Origin: Rhizophagus clarus
Lineage: Eukaryota; Glomeromycota; Glomeromycetes; Glomerales; Glomeraceae
Direction of reading: 5' to 3'
NCBI GenBank assembly: GCA_015698045.1
Contig: BLAL01000156.1
Coordinates: forward strand, 1,178,001-1,242,000
DNA: 64,000 nucleotides
Under the pieces are notes generated by a model. It did not search any database. It was not told the origin of the DNA and saw only the letters and a list, made by a program, of their open reading frames with translations. A program made the position numbers and the translations under genes. Below are positions 11,558 through 22,400 of the stretch, piece by piece (positions within the stretch are counted from its first letter, which is position 1; every line of letters starts with the position of its first letter).

Positions 11558-12640
11558 ATGAGCCAACCGCAAATTTTGATAGATCCTAATGAGGTTCAAA
11601 GAATTGAAAAAAATATCATATTTCGTGAAATATATTATCATCTGACTGGCTATTATTCCAACCCTAAATCTTTGAGAAATGCATGTAAAAAAGAAGGGTA
11701 TCGATTTCACCTAAGTGGATGTAAAGATTTTTTAGAGAATCAGGAGTCATACTAAACTAATAAAACCTCTTCAAAATAATCCCTAGAGTCAGCTATAGAT
11801 GGATAACACGTCCCAACTATGTACACCAGTGCGATATATTATTTCTCACTCATGATCACTATAAAGGTGAAAAATATAAAGCAGTACTTAACATTATAGA
11901 CTGCGCTTTCTGATATAAGACTTCTGTCCCGCTCACATCTAAAAATAGCTCAGAGGTTGCTAGAGCATTCAGAAAAATTTATGATAATCCTAGTAATCCT
12001 CTTACCTATCCTAAATTATTTCAAACAGATAATAGGTGAGAATGGATGAGCAAAATCTTCTAACTAATGCAAGAGCATGATGTTACAATTCAGGTGATTG
12101 GCCCATATAATCATAGGGAATTTGCCTTTATGGAGCGTTTCAATTAGACACTCTCAAAATTCCTATATAAAATGCAATATGCTGTCAAATCGATATCTTC
12201 TGATCTGAGATTAATAAGAGCATGGATTAGATATATACTAGTAGTTATTGATTACCTAAATAATTATCCCATGCGCCTTATTCAAGAACTAGGCTCAAAA
12301 AAGTGGGGACTAAAGCCAATGAAAGTCATTGCATTAGAACAAGTAAAATTTAGACCATCTACAAAATATAAGCGTCCAATTAGAAAAGATGAGATAAGAT
12401 TAAAGAAAGGAGATACCATTTGCTATCTTCTTACCAATGCAGAATGGGAGGGTGGAATGGAGAATCAGAAGCATGCAACTGATCCTACATTCAGTCCAAG
12501 ACTTCATAAAATCTGAAAAGTTGTTGTTATAAAAAATGAGCCAGTTTTATATTATCTTGGAAGTGATGATGATAAATTTGCTCCAAAGTGAGGATTTATA
12601 AGAGAGGAGCTCATGTTAATAGCTGATCCAGAAAGGATTG
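11558..12640 (+). pseudogene. Retrovirus-type (rve) integrase, Polinton/Maverick-like
   Basis: After an N-terminal ORF (11558-11753, with a YYHLTGYYSNPKSLRNACKK stretch), the frame breaks and a decayed rve core follows. It shows an Asp in NIIDCAF, a second in LFQTDN, the Glu in FMERFN, and a C-terminal segment VLYYLGSDDDKFAPK followed by a chromo-like tail. At least five stops (TGA, TAA, TAG) interrupt it. The free-standing integrase, not fused to RT and followed by a packaging-type ATPase, fits a Polinton/Maverick element better than an LTR retrotransposon. ORF 12172-12516 is the intact C-terminal part. Confidence 0.65.
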
Positions 12641-13209
12641 GTTATCCACCTCAAAGCATATTATCTGTACATATTACATATATTTTCCTTATCAATAATG
12701 AGTTAGATTAAGCTATTGATTATGCCAGAAGACATGGTGGTTAATGTCTAGGAAGGACTGGGCGAATAAATGGTTTTAACATATATCTTTGGTCTTGTGA
12801 GAATGGTGCGCATCAGTAGGAGTATCCACTAAAATATATCATGAAAAAATTCGAATGGTGTCTGCTATGTCACTATAGAAGTGGTGAACATCAATGCCGA
12901 TATATTTTTGAGAATCTGCTAGGTAAGAAATTCCTACCATATAGGGCTAAGTTTTTAGATGGGCTATACTTGGATGGATATAATGAGGAATTGCATCTTG
13001 CATTTGAATTCCAGGATCCTCAGCACTATCACTACAATAGCTTCTACCACCGGGAGAATAAAAATCTAAAATCACAAAATATGCATGATCAGAAGAAGCA
13101 GGATATATGCAAGGACCATGATATATGCCTTATCAAAGTGCTATACATATGTGACCTTTTTCCCTATATTAAACACACACTTATCAAGAAAGGATTCCCT
13201 TTCCCTTAA
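12641..13209 (+). pseudogene. Zinc-ribbon/endonuclease-like protein, decayed N-terminus
   Basis: The upstream part (AIDYARRHGG, CLGRTGRINGF, LWSCENGAHQ) is one degraded zinc-ribbon repeat with two TAA and a TAG. From 12841 an intact 122-residue ORF encodes a nuclease-like domain: an [11 protein letters not shown] segment, then [12 protein letters not shown], a pattern similar to the Vsr/PD-(D/E)XK-like tail of zinc-ribbon proteins seen in Rhizophagus and giant viruses. In that family the DGYN Asp and the E-x-Q are the expected metal site; this is inference. It lies between the integrase and ATPase relics. Confidence 0.55.
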
Positions 13210-13379
13210 TCAAAGATCTGCAGGATGCTCTATATATAGTGAATGTATTATTCTATAGTATTTTTTCTTAGCAAAATCATATGATTAAAATTCAAAAAAA
13301 TCTATTCTTTAATTTTTTCTGAGCAGTAGCAAAGTAAAGGGAAATTTACTAAGAAATTCATTTTGATATATAATACTAT

Positions 13380-14108
13380 ATGGAATTCTTTGTGTATAAC
13401 GTTAATGAAATCCCCAGAAAATCTTTGGAGCATCTGAAAGGCAATAAATATAGTCCAGATTGGCCTTTCTGCCTTCTAGTTACTGGAGGCTCATATAGCA
13501 GGAAAACTAATATGGTTATAAACCTTATTTTAGCAATAAACTTTAGCGCATGTTTAAAGGCAAGAAAGAAGATAGATATATTAAAAATGATGATTTTATT
13601 TTAGTTGGAGAGCATGCTGAGCTGAAATAGGATCTGGTAAAAAATGCTATCCATATTTTTGCTAATAGTCTTGAGCCATATCAGAAGAATATCTTATTCC
13701 AAACAATAAAAGGGAAAAAGATCCCAGATATAAGTAAATTCTCCCAAAAAGAAGCACTGTTATTGTTTTTGAAGATCTATATATTGAATCGAAAAAAATA
13801 CAAGAGTGCATTGTTCCTTACTTTATTAGCGGTTGACATCAAAACATCTTGCCAATATACGTAACTCAGAAATATCAGGCTATATCAAAGATAATTTGTA
13901 AAAATATTTCCCATCTAGTATTATTTAATAATGGAGGGAGTAGAGAAGATCTTATTTGTATTATACGTCAATTTGTAGATAATCCAAAAAAAGCCTCCAA
14001 AATCATTGAAAAGCATTTAATTTTATAGTTTTTGATTTTACTAAGGTGGTAGATAATCTATTAGCAATTAGATTGGGCTGGGATACTCCTTTGAAATTAG
14101 AAGAATAA
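13380..14108 (+). pseudogene. A32-like packaging ATPase (FtsK/HerA superfamily), Polinton-type
   Basis: Starts at an ATG with MEFFVYNVNEIPRK. A Walker A-like TGGSYSRKTNM lies at about residue 35 (consensus GGSGSGKT, so the last Gly is changed to Arg). After a frame change a Walker B, TVIVFEDL, appears at about 13762-13785, followed by a VTQKY sensor-like segment and an NNGGSREDL motif. The conserved C-terminus GWDTPLKLEE ends at 14108. Breaks are three frameshifts and TAG/TGA stops. Such ATPases pump DNA into capsids of Polintons and large DNA viruses. Confidence 0.65.
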
Positions 14109-14145
14109 AATCTAAAAATTAGTGAATCTTTGTTTACAATGAAAA

Positions 14146-14395
14146 ATTATCCTTAAATGATGCTTGTACTATTGCCAAATCTCATGGTGGAATATGTCTT
14201 TCAACTGAATATAAGGATAACAGAACTCCATTAATATGGTGCTATTCTAAGAATCATACATGGTATGCTCCACTATATAGAGTTAGAAATTGTGGAACAT
14301 GGTACTCACATTGTGCAGGTAATGTAAAATATACTCTTGAAGATATCAAAAAAATTGCATTATCTAAACATGGCATATAGGCAGATCTGACTTGA
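14146..14395 (+). pseudogene. Zinc-ribbon repeat fragment
   Basis: One full and one partial unit of the same zinc-ribbon repeat as in the gene at 25770: SHGGICLSTEYKDNRTPLIW, then a degraded WYSHCAG in place of WCPYCAG, then YTLEDIKKIALSKHG before a TAG. No start codon or nuclease tail remains. Confidence 0.6.
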
Positions 14396-14776
14396 CAACA
14401 TCACTCCCGTAACAAATAATATGTGATCACGCCTCATCAATATTATATCACATCAAATATAGGATTTGATTGGTTTTTAAAAACAATTATAGATTACCTG
14501 AATAAGAAATTACATTTTTTGATGGATAAAATTAAAGATATAAAAAATGACGTGAATATGAATTTTTTTTCCTTCATACACATCCTATATATTTTGTTTT
14601 ATAATGCCATTTACTTGTTTTCTTTGTTCTGCTAATTTTTCCAAAGTTTTTTATCTAAAAACTCACTTTCTATTCATGAAAAGTCTGTTTACCCAAATAA
14701 CAAAATAATACCTCACTCATGATGCCTAACTTCTCCATCTTTATATGATATTCACCAATTTAAATAATCGTTTATA

Positions 14777-15052
14777 ATGCAGTTAAAGGCATGCTTACAA
14801 TTTCATAGAAGTGAACTTCAAGTAAAAACTTTAAAAATGAAGCCTTTTTCTGAAGAACTTTTCATTGTTTTATTCTATAATGAATCAACTTTCCAATATT
14901 CATCAGCAAAGAGAATGTATACTTGTAAGTTCAAAGGTGGTCAAGGATATGAACAGTTGGGTATAAAGATGTTAACTGTAACTGTAATTATAAGATACAG
15001 TGTTGTAAGTAATAGGTTGCAACCTAGCATCTTCAGAGCGCAAAAGTTGTAA
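14777..15052 (+). other. ORF of 91 codons, doubtful
   Basis: An open frame with an ELFIVLFYNESTFQ stretch that could be a decayed DDE-transposase segment (Asp replaced by Asn), but the rest matches nothing I know. The last 20 codons run into minisatellite-like sequence. It may be a chance ORF. Confidence 0.2.
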
Positions 15053-15110
15053 TGCCGTAATTATGCTGTAATGTTGTAATTATGCCATAATTATGATTGG
15101 CTTATTTTAA
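15050..15110 (+). repeat. Short TGTAATTATGCC-type repeats
   Basis: About five degenerate copies of a 10-14-bp unit (gtaatgccgtaattatg). Similar units in the opposite orientation occur at 22250-22400. Confidence 0.6.
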
Positions 15111-15117
15111 TGAGATC

Positions 15118-15775
15118 ATTAATAAAATCGCAGATTTTTTTTTATTAACAAAATCGCGGCTCTTTTTTTATTAACAAATTATTTCATTAACAAAATCGCA
15201 GCTTTTTTATTAATAAAATCGCGGCTTTTTTTTATTAATAAAATCACGGCTTATTTTTATTAATAAAATCGCAGCTTTTTTTTATTAACAAAATCACGGC
15301 TTTTTTTATTAATAAAATCACGGCTTTTTTTTATTAATAAAATCACGGCTTTTTTTATTAACAAAAATCATGGCTTTTTTTATTAATAAAATCACGGCTT
15401 TTTTTATTAACAAAAATCGCGGCTTTTTTATTAATAAAATCACGGCTTTTTTTATTAACAAAAATCGCGGCTTTTTTTATTAATAAAATCACGGCTTTTT
15501 TTATTAACAAAAATCGCGGCTTTTTTTATTAATAAAATCACGGCTTTTTTTATTAACAAAAATCACGGCTTTTTTTATTAACAAAATCGCGGCTTTTTTT
15601 TAATAAAATCGCCGCTTATTTTTTTTTAATAAAATCGCCACTTATTTTTTTTAATAAAATCGCCGCTTATTTTTTTTAATAAAATCGCCGCTTATTTTTT
15701 ATTAATAAAATTGCGGCTTATTTTTTAATAAAATTGTGGCTTATTTTTTATTAATAAAATCGCGGCTTATTGACA
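15118..15775 (+). repeat. 22-24-bp satellite, about 28 copies
   Basis: Tandem unit of the form TTTTTATTAATAAAATCGCG followed by GC, with a self-complementary TTATTAATAA core. The same unit recurs in four copies at 21945-22060 in the same orientation. Confidence 0.9.
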
Positions 15776-15957
15776 CTATATACAGATTATGCTATATCAG
15801 GTGATCTTCATTTTTAATAGTGATATTGTTTGCAATTGGTTGTTATGCTAATTGTGATATCCTGAAAAGGAAAGAGAAATATATATATTTGGTTAGCTCT
15901 TATACGCTAACACAGGTCAAATGAAAAAAAATTGGAATTTGCTTTATTTTAATATAC

Positions 15958-16150
15958 TCTTGCCGATTTTTATGTAATTCTGCCAATTTTTATATAATTC
16001 TGCCGATTTTTATGTAATTCTGCCGATTTTTATATAATTCTGCCGATTTTTATGTAATTCTGCCAATTTTATATAATTCTGCCGATTTTTATGTAATTCT
16101 GCCGATTTTATATAATTCTGCCAATTTTTATATAACTCTGCCAATTTTTC
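15958..16150 (+). repeat. 20-bp subterminal tandem repeat, about 10 copies
   Basis: Unit TGCCGATTTTTATGTAATTC with small variants. It sits just inside the left inverted repeat of the 3.9-kb element, where transposase-binding repeats are often found. Confidence 0.85.
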
Positions 16151-16504
16151 AATCAAAAATGATCATCTTTAATTGGCTGACTATATAATTACATCATTTG
16201 TTTATTGATTTATTGATAATTTTTTTTTATTTTTGCTTATTACGTTTCATTTTTTTCCTTCTGCTCATTTACAAATAAAAAAAAGCAACCGTTAGAATGT
16301 ATTTCTTTAATAAAAAAACAAACAAACAAAAAGTTGGTACACACCAGTCATCCAAAGAAGCCGTATTTTTTTTTATTTAATCTAAAAAAATGAATTTTTT
16401 TTTTATTTAACATAAAAATGAATTTTTTTTTAACTTTATTTAATTTAAAAAACAAATTTTTTTTTATTTAATTTTAAAAAAAATTTTTTAGCTTTATTGT
16501 AAAA

Positions 16505-17688
16505 ATGGCGAGTTTCGTGTTAAAGAAATATTCTAATGTTTCTTTCTTTTCTCCATTTTTGTAGAATGCAGCTTTGAAGATTTCGGAAAGGCGAATTGAC
16601 AATAGGTTTTATTATTAATGGTTTTAGAAACGTACCAATATCTCTTTTTTCTCTCCTTAGACGATGGGCGTAATTAATGTAAGTTTCGAAATTTCATTTT
16701 CGAAACTTTATTTTTTCTTTTTTTTTAGGAAACGTTTACTAACATTTCCATCTTTTTTTTTGTAGCTTCTGGTCTTCGATTCTTGGACAATGACCATAAT
16801 GAATGTAAGTTTCGAAATTTTCGAACCTTTTTTTTTCTTTGTTTTTTTAGGAGACGTTTTTACTAACGTTTCCATCTTTTTTTTTGTAGCTTCCGGTCTT
16901 CGATTCTTGGATGATGGCCGTGGGCGTAATGAATGTAAGTTTTAAAATTTTCAAAACTTTTTTCTTTTTTTTTTTAGGAAACATTTTACTAACATTTCCA
17001 TCTTTTTTTTTGTAGCTTCCGGTCTTCGATTTTTGGACGATGGCCGTGGGTGTAATGAATGTAAGTTTCGAAATTTTTGAAACTTTTTTTTTCTTTATTT
17101 TTTTTTAGGAAACGTTTTACTAACATTTTCTGTCTTTTTTTTGTAGCTTCTGGTCTTCGATTCTTGGACGATGGCCGTGGGCGTAATGAATGTAAGTTTT
17201 GAAATTTTCGAAACTTTTTTTTTCTTTGTTTTTTTAGGAGACGTTTTTACTAACATTTTCATCTTTTTTTTTTAGTAGGTTCTGGTCTTCGATTCTTGGA
17301 CGATGGCCGTGGGCATAATGAATGTAAGTTTCAAAATTTTCGAAACTTTATTTTTTCTTTTTTTTTTAAGAAACGTTTTACTAACATTTCCGTCTTTTTT
17401 TTTGTAGCTTCCAGTCTTCGATTCTTGGATAATGGCCGTGGGTGTAATGAATGTAAGTTTTGAAATTTTCGAAACTTTATTTTTTCTTTGTTTTTTTTTA
17501 GGAGACGTTTTTACTAACGTTTCCATCTTTTTTTTTGTAGCTTCCAGTCTTCGATTCTTGGACGATAGCCGTAGGCGTAATGAATGTAAGTTTTGAAATT
17601 TTCAAAACTTTATTTTTTCTTTTTTTTTAGGAAATGTTTTACTAACAAATCCATCTTTTTTTTGCAGGTTCTGATCGAACGTTTTTAG
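16505..17688 (+). other. Tandem microexon array with complete splice signals (candidate gene)
   Basis: Eight exon-like blocks at 16661-16678 (18 nt), 16766-16804 (39 nt), then 16890-16934, 17016-17060, 17147-17191, 17279-17323, 17408-17452 and 17541-17585 (45 nt each). Each starts after a pyrimidine tract plus TAG and ends at AAT before a GTAAGT donor. Introns are 81-88 bp; nearly all contain TACTAAC or ACTAAC about 20 nt before the acceptor. All lengths are multiples of three, so any unit could be skipped in frame. One phase reads LPVFDSWTMAVGVMN and ends VLIERF-stop in the last exon (17668 on). Another, starting two bases later, reads SGLRFLDDGRGRNE and stays open from the 39-nt unit onward. 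A candidate start ATGGCGAGTTTC is at 16505, but the first exons are not resolved. Confidence 0.6.
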
Positions 17689-17759
17689 TAATTGGGCTTC
17701 TTTACAAATATGTTTCTTTTTATTTCATTTTATTTTTTTTATAATCGATTACATTTCGT

Positions 17760-19320
17760 TATTTACTAACTTTTCTTTCATTTTTTCTTTTATCCCCTGT
17801 GTTTCTTTTCGTTTGTTTTCTATTCTTTTCGTCTCCCTTCAATTATTTTTGTATATTCACATTTCTCTTTCATTTCTTCCTCTTTTTTTTCTTTTTTTTT
17901 ACATTTTTCCTTCTATTTTTTTTCGACTATTACGTTTAACCCTCCTTTTCGTTTCATCACTTTACATTTGCCCTCATTTTTGCTTTATTCCCTTACGTTT
18001 CATCTCCTTTTCATTCGTCTCTTTACGTTCCTCCTCTTTTCATTTTATTTTTTATATTTTCCCTTCTTTCATTTCACCCTTTACGCTTCCTCCTTCTTTT
18101 CATTTCGTTCCTTTCCCTTTCGTTTCATTTCGTCTTTTTTTTGTTCTTTTACATTTCTTTCCTTTCTTTTTGTTCCTTTACGTTTCCCCCTTCTTTCTTT
18201 TCATCCCTTTACGTTTCCCTTCTTTTCTTTCCATTTCTTTATGTTTTCCTACTATTCTTTTCATTTATTTTCACTTCTCCCTCCATTCTTTTCTTTTCAC
18301 CCACCTTTCGGTTTACTTTGTTTCTTTTGTTTCTTTTTGTTTCTTTTCACTTCTCTTCATTCTTTTCATCTCCCCTTCAATTCTTTTGTATATTTACATT
18401 TCTCTTTCATTTTTTCATGTTTCCTCTATTTTTCTTTTTTTACGTTTTGCCTTCCATTTTTTTCGTTCTATTACGTTTCACTCCTTTTTGTTTCATCACT
18501 TTATGTTTCCCCTTCTTTTCGTTTTGTTCCTTTGCATTTCCTCCTTTTTTTTTGTTCTTTTACATTTCTTTCCTTTCTTTTTGTTCCTTTACGTTTCCCC
18601 TTCTTTCTTTTCGTTCCTTTACATTTCCCTTCGTTTCTTTATGTTTTCCTACTATTTATTTTGTTTATTTTCACTTCCCCCTTCATTCTTTTCTTTTCAC
18701 CTACCTTTCGGTTTATTTTGTCTCTTTTGTTTCTTTTTGTTTCTTTTCACTTCTCTTCATTCTTTTCATCTCCCCTTCAATTCTTTTGTATATTCACATT
18801 TCTCTTTCATTTCTTCATGTTTCCTCTATTTTTTCTTTTTTTACATTTTGCCTTCCATTTTTTTCGTTCTATTACGTTTCACTCTCCTTTTTGTTTCATC
18901 ACTTTATGTTTCCCCTTCTTTTCATTTTGTTCCTTTGCATTTTCTCCTTTTTTTTTTGTTCTTCTACATTTCCTTCCTTTCTTTTTGTTCCTTTACGTTT
19001 CCCCCTCCTTTTTTTTCGCTCCTTTATATTTCCCTTCTCTCTTTTCGTTTCTTTATGTTTTCCTACTATTCTTTTTGTTTTTTTTTTTATATTACACTAT
19101 CCTTTTTTCTTACATTTCCTTCTTCATTCCTTTCATTTTCTTTACCTTTATATTCTTTTCGTTTTTTTTTGTTTCCCCTTACTTCTTTTCATTTCCCTCC
19201 ATTTCTTTTATTTCACTTTTTTTCTTTATTGTTATTCTTATTTTTTAACACATTTCTTTACTTTGATTCATTTTTTTACTTTCATTATAGATTTCTTTTT
19301 TTTAGATTAATTTCCTATTA
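17760..19320 (+). repeat. 1.5-kb pyrimidine-rich tract with ~400-bp repeats
   Basis: Almost pure C/T on the plus strand. A block beginning near 18248 recurs near 18647 (period about 400 bp), built from TTTCTTTT and CGTTTC words. All three forward frames are open for hundreds of codons, giving only Phe/Ser/Leu, as expected for a stop-poor C/T run; I do not call them genes. Confidence 0.85.
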
Positions 19321-19449
19321 AAATAAATTCTTATTAATAAAACATGTAAATTTTTAAATTAAACTACTTTGAATAAAATTTTTTGAGAAAAAATAAATTT
19401 TTGCATGTGTCGTATTTCATAAATATAAAGAAAATAAATTGGTTGAATT

Positions 19450-19640
19450 TGCATGCACTATTTAAAATCAGAGTGCCGATTTGCATGCACTATTTAAAAA
19501 TCGGAGTGCTGATTTGCATGCACTATTTAAAAATCGGAGTGCCGATTTGCATGCACTATTTAAAAATCGGAGTGCCGATTTGCATGCACTATTTAAAAAT
19601 CGGAGTGCCGATTTGCATGCACTATTTAAAAATCGGAATG
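19450..19640 (+). repeat. 33-34-bp tandem repeat, six copies
   Basis: Unit contains GATTTGCATGCACTATTT followed by AAAAATCGGAGTGCC, with the palindrome TGCATGCA. It is next to the right inverted repeat of the 3.9-kb element and ends in further AATCGG words. Confidence 0.9.
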
Positions 19641-19814
19641 CTGATTTTTTATGACAAATTGGCAATGCCGTTTGTTACCTTTTCGCGCCAAAAAATTGGC
19701 AAAAATTTGTAACAAATCGGACAAAAATATCCAAAAATCAGACAAAAATCGGACTGCCGATTTTTGGCGATTTTTTTTTATTTGACCTGTGTAAGTATGG
19801 GGTTCATTTTTATA

Positions 19815-19900
19815 TATATTGATATTGATATTGATATTGAGTTGAGTTGAGTTGAATTGAGTTGATATTGATATTGATATTGATATTAATATTGATATCA
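19815..19900 (+). repeat. GATATT / GAGTT microsatellite
   Basis: Runs of TATTGA and GAGTT units just outside the right end of the 3.9-kb element. Confidence 0.85.
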
Positions 19901-19929
19901 TACAAACAACGGTTGTTTATATAAAAAAA

Positions 19930-20110
19930 AAAATGGAAAATTTGATCATAACCTGCGGCATGATCCAAATTGGCTGATCAAAATCAGAGAGCTATCCATA
20001 TTCAATCATCAAGGAATTATGAACGGCTGGTGAGCTAACCATATTTAATCATTAAGGAATTATGAACCGCTGGTCAAAAATCTGAGAGCTAACTATATAC
20101 TAACATCAAG
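19930..20110 (+). repeat. Two to three degenerate ~65-bp direct repeats
   Basis: The phrase GAGCTAACCATATTTAATCA followed by an AAGGAATTATGAACCGCTGG-type block occurs two to three times with substitutions. No coding signal. Confidence 0.6.
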
Positions 20111-20269
20111 GAAATATTTATTATTCATGTACAGTACATTACTAATTTTTTTTATTAATTATATAATAGGAATTGAAGGAAATCAAATACTATATAAAAG
20201 TAGCCGAAATTAAACGTTCTTAAATGAATCTAATCAAAATCCATCAAAGCAAGCTACATCAAAGGAAAA

Positions 20270-21640
20270 TATCAAAAAAAAAACATATATATATATCCAA
20301 ATTTTACTAAAAGAAACATATATATCTGAATTATATTAATATATATATATATATCCAAATTTTATTAAAAAAAAATATTGTACGAATTTACTTATTGAAA
20401 AAAAATTATATTAAAAAAAAACATTATAAGAATTTATTTATCAAAAAAAAAATATTAATTAAAAAAAAAATATCACACGAATTTATTTATTGAAAAAAAA
20501 TTATATTAATAAAAAAACATTATATGAATTTACTAAAAAAAACATTATACAAATTTACTTATTGAAAAAATAATATGTGAATTTATTTATTAAAAAAAAT
20601 ATATTAAAAAGAAAATTATACGAATTGATTTATTAGAAAAAAAATATTACCCAAATTTACTTATTGAAAAAAAATTATATTAAAAAAAAACATTATACGA
20701 ATTTATTTATTAGAAAAAAAACATTACCCAAATTTACTTATTGAAAAAAAATTATATTAAAAAAAAACATTATACGAATTTATTTGTCAAAAAAAATATT
20801 AATTAAAAAAAAACATTACACGAATTTATTTATTGAAAAAAAATTATATTATAAAAAAAACATTATACGAATTTATTTATCAAAAAAATTATTTAAAAAA
20901 AAATATTACTCGAATTTATTTATCAAAAAAAAATACTAATTAAAAAACATTACACAAATTTACTTATTGAAAAAAAATAATATGCGAATTTATTTATTAA
21001 AAAAAAAATATATTAAAAAGAAAATTATACGAATTTATTAAAAAAAAACATTACACAAATTTACTTATCAAAAAAAAATATTAATTAAAAAAAACATTAT
21101 ACGAATTGATTTATTAAAAAAAACATTACATGAATTTATTTATTGAAAAATTTATTGAAAAATTAATTATATCAAAAGAAAAAGTATATCCCAAATTTTA
21201 TTAAATTGATTTGTTAAAAAAAAACATTATACGAATTTATTAGGAAAAATCATTATACGAATTTATTTATCAAAAAAATATTACACAAATTTATTTATCA
21301 AAAAAATATTAATTAGAAAAAACATTATACGAATTTATTTATTGAAAAAAAAATTATACTAAAAAAAACATTATACGAATTTATTTATCAAAAAAAATGT
21401 TAATTAAAAAAAACATTACCCAAATTTATTTATTGAAAAAATTATACATGAATTTATTTATTAAAAAAATATACTAATTTAATTTATTAAAATATATGTA
21501 TATATAAATTTATTGAAAAAATTATACACGAATTATTAAAAAAAATATACACATGAATTTATTAAAAAAAACATACACACGAATTTATTAAAAAAAATAT
21601 GCATACGAATTTATTTAAGGTATGTGGACATAAATCATCT
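20270..21640 (+). repeat. AT-rich satellite, ~30 degenerate copies
   Basis: Degenerate unit of about 40-48 bp built around CATTATACGAATTTATTTAT and runs of A. Copies differ by indels in the A-runs. The stretch to 21900 is plain AT-rich DNA. Confidence 0.8.
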
Positions 21641-21908
21641 AAATTTGAATTTGAATCAATCATATGAAATAAATTTTATTTTATTTAGAAAGAAAAATAT
21701 TTTTTAAAAAAAAATTGTTAAATATTATTTCAAAAAAATTTATAATGATAATATTTCTTCTTTTAAGCCCAATTGCAAGATTATTAAATCGAAATGTAAA
21801 AAAAAAATAATAAATTAAATTATTCATTTATTTCAAACGAACATTAAATCTAATACTTTTATTTCTGCAAATAAGTGTTAAAATTTATGGTATATATCAT
21901 ACTCTTAG

Positions 21909-21933
21909 TAAGGGCCGGCCTCAGGCTGGCCCT
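21909..21933. repeat. GC-rich hairpin
   Basis: AGGGCCGGCC, loop TCA, GGCTGGCCCT: a 10-bp stem with one mismatch, conspicuous in AT-rich surroundings. Possibly an element terminus; no partner was found. Confidence 0.5.
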
Positions 21934-21944
21934 AGGGTATGACT

Positions 21945-22060
21945 CTAGTTTTTTATTAATAAAATCGCAGCTTTTTTTTTATTAATAAAATCGTGGCTTT
22001 CATTATTAATAAAATCGCAGCTTTCTTTATTAATAAAATCGCGGCTTTCTGTATTAATTT
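21945..22060 (+). repeat. Four copies of the 15118 satellite unit
   Basis: Units of the TTATTAATAAAATCGCGGCTT type, the same as the array at 15118-15775, now about 6 kb away on the same strand. Confidence 0.8.
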
Positions 22061-22249
22061 GTATTAAAAAAATGTTAACCATTTTATTATTACTAATACG
22101 AATTAAAAAAACATTAACCATTTTTAACATTTTTTTTTTATTAATAAGAATTAAAAAATGTTATCACATTAATACTATATATACCAAAACTATGCCGCGA
22201 CACTATGTAGGGAATTTTAACTTTCGGCATTGGGCCAAATGACTTTTGG

Positions 22250-22400
22250 CAGACAATCTTAGGCGGCATTAAGGCATTACAGCCTAATTACAACATTACG
22301 GCCCAATTATGGCATTACGGCCTAATTACGGTATTACAAAAAGTGTCATAACTGTAATGCCATATGTTGTAATATTACGGTATCGTCTAATCAATTACGG
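22250..22400 (-). repeat. GCATTACGGCCTAATTACGG-type repeats
   Basis: Six to eight degenerate copies of a 10-20-bp unit. Reverse-complemented, they match the units at 15050-15110, making an inverted pair around the 15-22 kb block. Confidence 0.6.

Larger units (their letters stand above)
15910..19792. mobile_element. 3.9-kb TIR element carrying a microexon array
   Basis: The left end has ACACAGGTCAAATGAAAAAA (15910 on); the right end, read backwards, has ACACAGGTCAAATAAAAAAA (19792 back to about 19768). Inside the ends lie subterminal repeats (GCCGATTTTT-type on the left, AAAAATCGG-type on the right), a tandem exon-intron array and a long pyrimidine tract. No transposase was recognised, so it would be non-autonomous or of an unknown class. 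I found no clear target-site duplication. Confidence 0.6.

Noticed and set aside
15118..15775. CRISPR-like array
   Set aside because: The repeats are contiguous with no unique spacers and the genome is eukaryotic; it is a minisatellite.
17272..17526. Minus-strand ORF of 84 codons with KKKQRKNKVSK
   Set aside because: Antisense of two units of the microexon array; the internal repeat simply mirrors the plus-strand repeat.
17813..19321. Three overlapping plus-strand frames of 389-502 codons
   Set aside because: They are open only because the DNA is C/T-rich; all three frames give Phe/Ser/Leu low complexity with no domain, and they overlap each other completely.
19383..19712. Repeat ORF with CMHYLKIGV and its antisense counterpart
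   Set aside because: Translation of a 33-34-bp tandem repeat, open on both strands, with no start context or other evidence.
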